Shown: in pieces, positions 61,747 to 64,000 of the stretch
How the letters are laid out: each line of letters starts with the position of its first letter
How positions within the stretch are numbered: position 1 is the first letter of the stretch
Source of the DNA: Agelaius tricolor
Lineage: Eukaryota > Chordata > Aves > Passeriformes > Icteridae
Direction: 5' to 3'
DNA: 64,000 bases
Assembly (NCBI GenBank): GCA_023055355.1
Contig: JALJCS010000001.1
Location: 107,214,881 to 107,278,880, forward strand
Position numbers and translations under genes: made by a program
Notes under the pieces: generated by a model
What the model was told of the DNA's origin: nothing
What the model saw: only the letters and a program-made list of their open reading frames with translations
The model's database searches: none

Positions 61747-61991
61747 CTACTTAACTGTACCTTTCATGTAGTGCATAGCTAAGTGAAAGCATTGTAAATT
61801 AAGTGTGGTATGGTTCAGGTATTTGGCATTTTTATTCAGATCTTCAAGTGCTTCTCCACTCTTTTGCACAGAGTCCTGTATTTCAGCTTCTTGGAGTACT
61901 AATCTGAGACCTTCCTCTTCATTTAAAGATACTTTTATTTTGTTTGAACATGAGCCTGACGCAGAAGCCTGATGCCACAAAGAAGCAATTT
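61747..61991 (-). CDS. Candidate minus-strand exon, unidentified
   Basis: Minus strand: an acceptor-like CCTCCCTTCTGTCACAG ends at 61992, then a frame (after two partial-codon bases) runs open for 80 codons to TAG at 61747-61749. It begins IASLWHQASASGSCSNKIKV and includes the acidic, helix-prone stretch SLNEEEGLRLVLQEAEIQDS, then VQKSGEALEDLNKNAKYL. This is unusually Glu/Gln/Asp-rich for a chance frame in AT-rich DNA. A weak donor (AAAG then GTACAG) lies 10 bp before the stop. I do not recognise a family. It could be an exon, a decayed gene piece or chance. Confidence 0.25.
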
Positions 61992-63007
61992 CTGTGACAG
62001 AAGGGAGGGTCCCTCACAGCAGATATTTAAATTCCTTCCAGCAACCTGTTTTCCTCAGTAAAAGAATCCAAAATACCTTCACCCTATAGAAAAGTATTAA
62101 GGAGCCCTTCAAAAACTCTCTCCTCAGTTTTCCCTGATCTTTGTAAGGGTATCAACAATATTGGTTCTATTATTTACTGACTACTGCCTTTGAAATAAAG
62201 GCAACATTATTACATTATCTTCAATTGAGTTTTCTAAACAACCTACACTGTTGAAGAAAGTTCTAATTTCTTTCATCATTCTAATGAATGGCATAGCTAA
62301 GTGTGTGAGGGTTTGAGGGTACTTTTTTGGTTTGTGTGTTTGGATTTTTTCTGCTTAGAACATTCTTTACAGCAAATCTTTATTTCTATAGTTGACAACC
62401 ATCACTAGCTTGATGCATATAGTGCTCAGAAATTCATTAGCAATTCATTTGTTCTGGATTTGCCTCAGGAGGTTAATCCTCCTGCAACTAGATCACAATA
62501 ATATAGAGTCATAAAAAGATTAACTCAGAATATTGTTGACATTTGAACCCTGAAACTGCTCACTTCCAGGCATACATGTTCCTGGAATGCTGTTGTCCCA
62601 AACAACGGCCTGAGCCCTATCTTGTGTACCACATATTGTGTAGTTATCTTTTCCCTAGCATAACCACTGCAATTGAGATAAATATCATTATTTCTTTTAT
62701 GTTTGTGATGGTTAAACTGTGCTTAAGTATCTGTTTCAAACTTATATCTTTGCCCAGAACTCACCTTAATATGCATAAAAATCTCAGAAGATTAGAAAAG
62801 CATTATCAGATGGTATTTAAATCCTCATATTTTCAGGGATTTCTCCTTATCTTAAGAGGCAGGTAGGTGCTTCTTCACACTGTTGATGTCCTTAGAAAGT
62901 AACTGTGCTTTTTGTTTTGTAATTTATTTTGTTGCTTTAACGTAGATATGCCAATTTTTAAAAGCTATGTGTGGCTGAAACAAGTGGTAGATTTGCATTT
63001 TAGTACT
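61992..63007. other. Non-coding, no feature recognised
   Basis: AT-rich. The 107-codon plus frame at 62543-62866 has no motif or splice support. Confidence 0.45.
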
Positions 63008-63168
63008 ACCTTTTCCTTTTCCTTTTCCTTTTCCTTTTCCTTTTCCTTTTCCTTTTCCTTTTCCTTTTCCTCTTCCTCTTCCTTTTCCTTTCCTTTTCCT
63101 TTTCCTTTTCCTTTTCCTCTTCCTCTTCCTCTTCCTTTTCCTTTTCCTTTTCCTTTCCCTTTTCCTTG
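63008..63168. repeat. (TTTTCC)n hexanucleotide tract, homopyrimidine
   Basis: About 160 bp of almost pure pyrimidine on the plus strand, mainly TTTTCC with TCTTCC variants in two blocks (63071-63081 and 63116-63134). It generates the SFSFSF and KRKRKR/GKGKGK frames of 75 to 105 codons, which are artefacts. Such homopurine-homopyrimidine mirror tracts can form triplex (H-DNA) and are length-variable. Confidence 0.97.
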
Positions 63169-63404
63169 CCTTTGTACAGTTATTAAATACATCCCGATTT
63201 ATATATTTTTTTGTTTTGTTTTCCAATAATGCAAACTTTATTAATGTAATTTTTTATTTTCCAACAGTGTTTATTTCTGATTTCAAAAACCAACTAGAAG
63301 AGATTTTCCCTGGATATCACAACCGGCTTCTGAGCTAGAAGTTTTGAAGCAGACAGTGTAATATTCAGTGGTATCCCAACCAAAAAGGGATGTTAGTAAG
63401 GAAG
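63169..63404. other. Non-coding, no feature recognised
   Basis: AT-rich link between the pyrimidine tract and the CR1 fragment. Confidence 0.5.
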
Positions 63405-63762
63405 AGAGACCTATAATATTTAAAGGAGGCCTGCAAGAAAGCTGCAGAGACTTCTTACAAAAAATTCCCTGTCTAGTGATAGGGCAAGGGAAATGGCTTC
63501 AACCTGAAAGAGGGTGAATTTAGATATTGGCTACTAGGAAGAAATTCTTTACTATGAGGGTGGTGAGGCGCTGGAACAGGTTGCTCAGAGAAGCTGTGGC
63601 TGCCCCATCCCTGGCAGAGTTCAAGGCCAGGTTGGATGGAACCCTGAGCAACCTGGTCTGGTGAAAGGTGATTCTGCTCATGCCACGGGGGGTTGGAACC
63701 AGATGTTCTGCAATGACCTTTCCAACCCAAGCCATTCTTTAGCTCTGTGATTCTGTGGTCCA
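63405..63762 (+). mobile_element. CR1 LINE 3' fragment
   Basis: Sense-order blocks: ATTTAAAGGAGGCCTGCAAG, AAAGCTGCAGAGAC, GTGATAGGGCAAGGG, ACCTGAAAGAGGGTGAATTT, TTACTATGAGGGTGGTGAGG, CGCTGGAACAGGTTGCTCAG, AGAAGCTGTGGCTGCCCCAT, AGTTCAAGGCCAGGTTGGAT and the 3' tip TGACCTTTCCAACCCAAGCC then CTCTGTGATTCTGTGG. Retains the tail octamer-type repeat ATTCT. Truncated 5'; the minus frames across it are shadows. Confidence 0.95.
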
Positions 63763-64000
63763 CAAAATAAAACCTCAAATCAAAATTCTCCTACTTCATA
63801 GAAAGTATATTAAAATGCCCTTATTAATTGCTTACCATTTCTGATCTCTTTAATTTCCTTGTCTAACACTTGTTTTTTAAGATGCTGCTAAGTGATATCT
63901 TTTTGAAAAGTTGCAAATGGAGGTGAAAATTATATCTTTTCATGATGCTTCCCTCCATCCTCATCTGACACTGTTGGTTATGTACATACACAAAGAGATG
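63763..64000. other. Non-coding to window end
   Basis: AT-rich sequence without recognised features. Confidence 0.5.

Noticed and set aside
62912..63229. Frames of 75-105 codons with Ser-Phe, Lys-Arg or Gly-Lys repeats
   Set aside because: They are translations of the TTTTCC hexanucleotide tract.
1..64000. CRISPR array, operon, phage or plasmid system
   Set aside because: No regularly spaced direct repeats, no clustered same-strand genes and no ribosome-binding-site pattern; the repeat content is that of a bird nuclear genome.

Overview
This window looks like AT-rich, gene-poor nuclear DNA from a bird, most likely a passerine. The main evidence is the repeats: CR1 LINE 3' ends on both strands at different ages, three fragments of two long ERVL-type LTR families common in bird genomes, another LTR-like block, and a tRNA-Ile-derived SINE head of the kind I know from songbirds (TguSINE1-like). 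There is no operon, rRNA, CRISPR array or prokaryote-style gene packing. Most open reading frames here are short chance frames in AT-rich DNA or decayed CR1 sequence. Family names come from memory of consensus sequences, not from a search.

Layout: 1-5692 is AT-rich, possibly intronic. At 5693-5818 there is a good splice acceptor, a 41-residue open frame ending in TGA and three AATAAA motifs within 90 bp, the best candidate for a real coding exon (the 3' end of a plus-strand gene lying mostly to the left). From 6.3 to 9.2 kb there is a CR1 fragment, a pyrimidine repeat and an ERVL LTR fragment. From 9.2 to 24.7 kb the DNA is mostly unremarkable, with a tetranucleotide microsatellite (13.6 kb), a CR1 tip (15.0 kb), a splice-site-flanked non-coding block (15.8-16.1 kb) and two possible conserved non-coding stretches. 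From 24.7 to 37.4 kb lie four larger CR1 copies, an ERVL LTR fragment and a diverged inverted pair (30.07-30.26 and 31.29-31.48 kb) of a repeat I cannot name. At 41.3-41.85 kb an LTR-like block abuts a tRNA-Ile-like SINE head. From 42 to 55 kb there are weak exon or small-ORF candidates, a striking 15-bp perfect hairpin (49.46-49.52 kb) and more candidate conserved elements. From 55 to 64 kb there is a nearly complete solo ERVL LTR, several CR1 pieces, a possible minus-strand exon (61.75-61.99 kb) and a 160-bp TTTTCC hexanucleotide tract.

No cluster of genes works together here. I found no convincing new biological system. The items most worth checking are the 49.46-kb hairpin, the unclassified inverted repeat pair, the LTR/SINE junction and the terminal exon candidate. 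Conserved-element calls rest only on base composition, retained CpGs and homeodomain/octamer-like words, so they are tentative.
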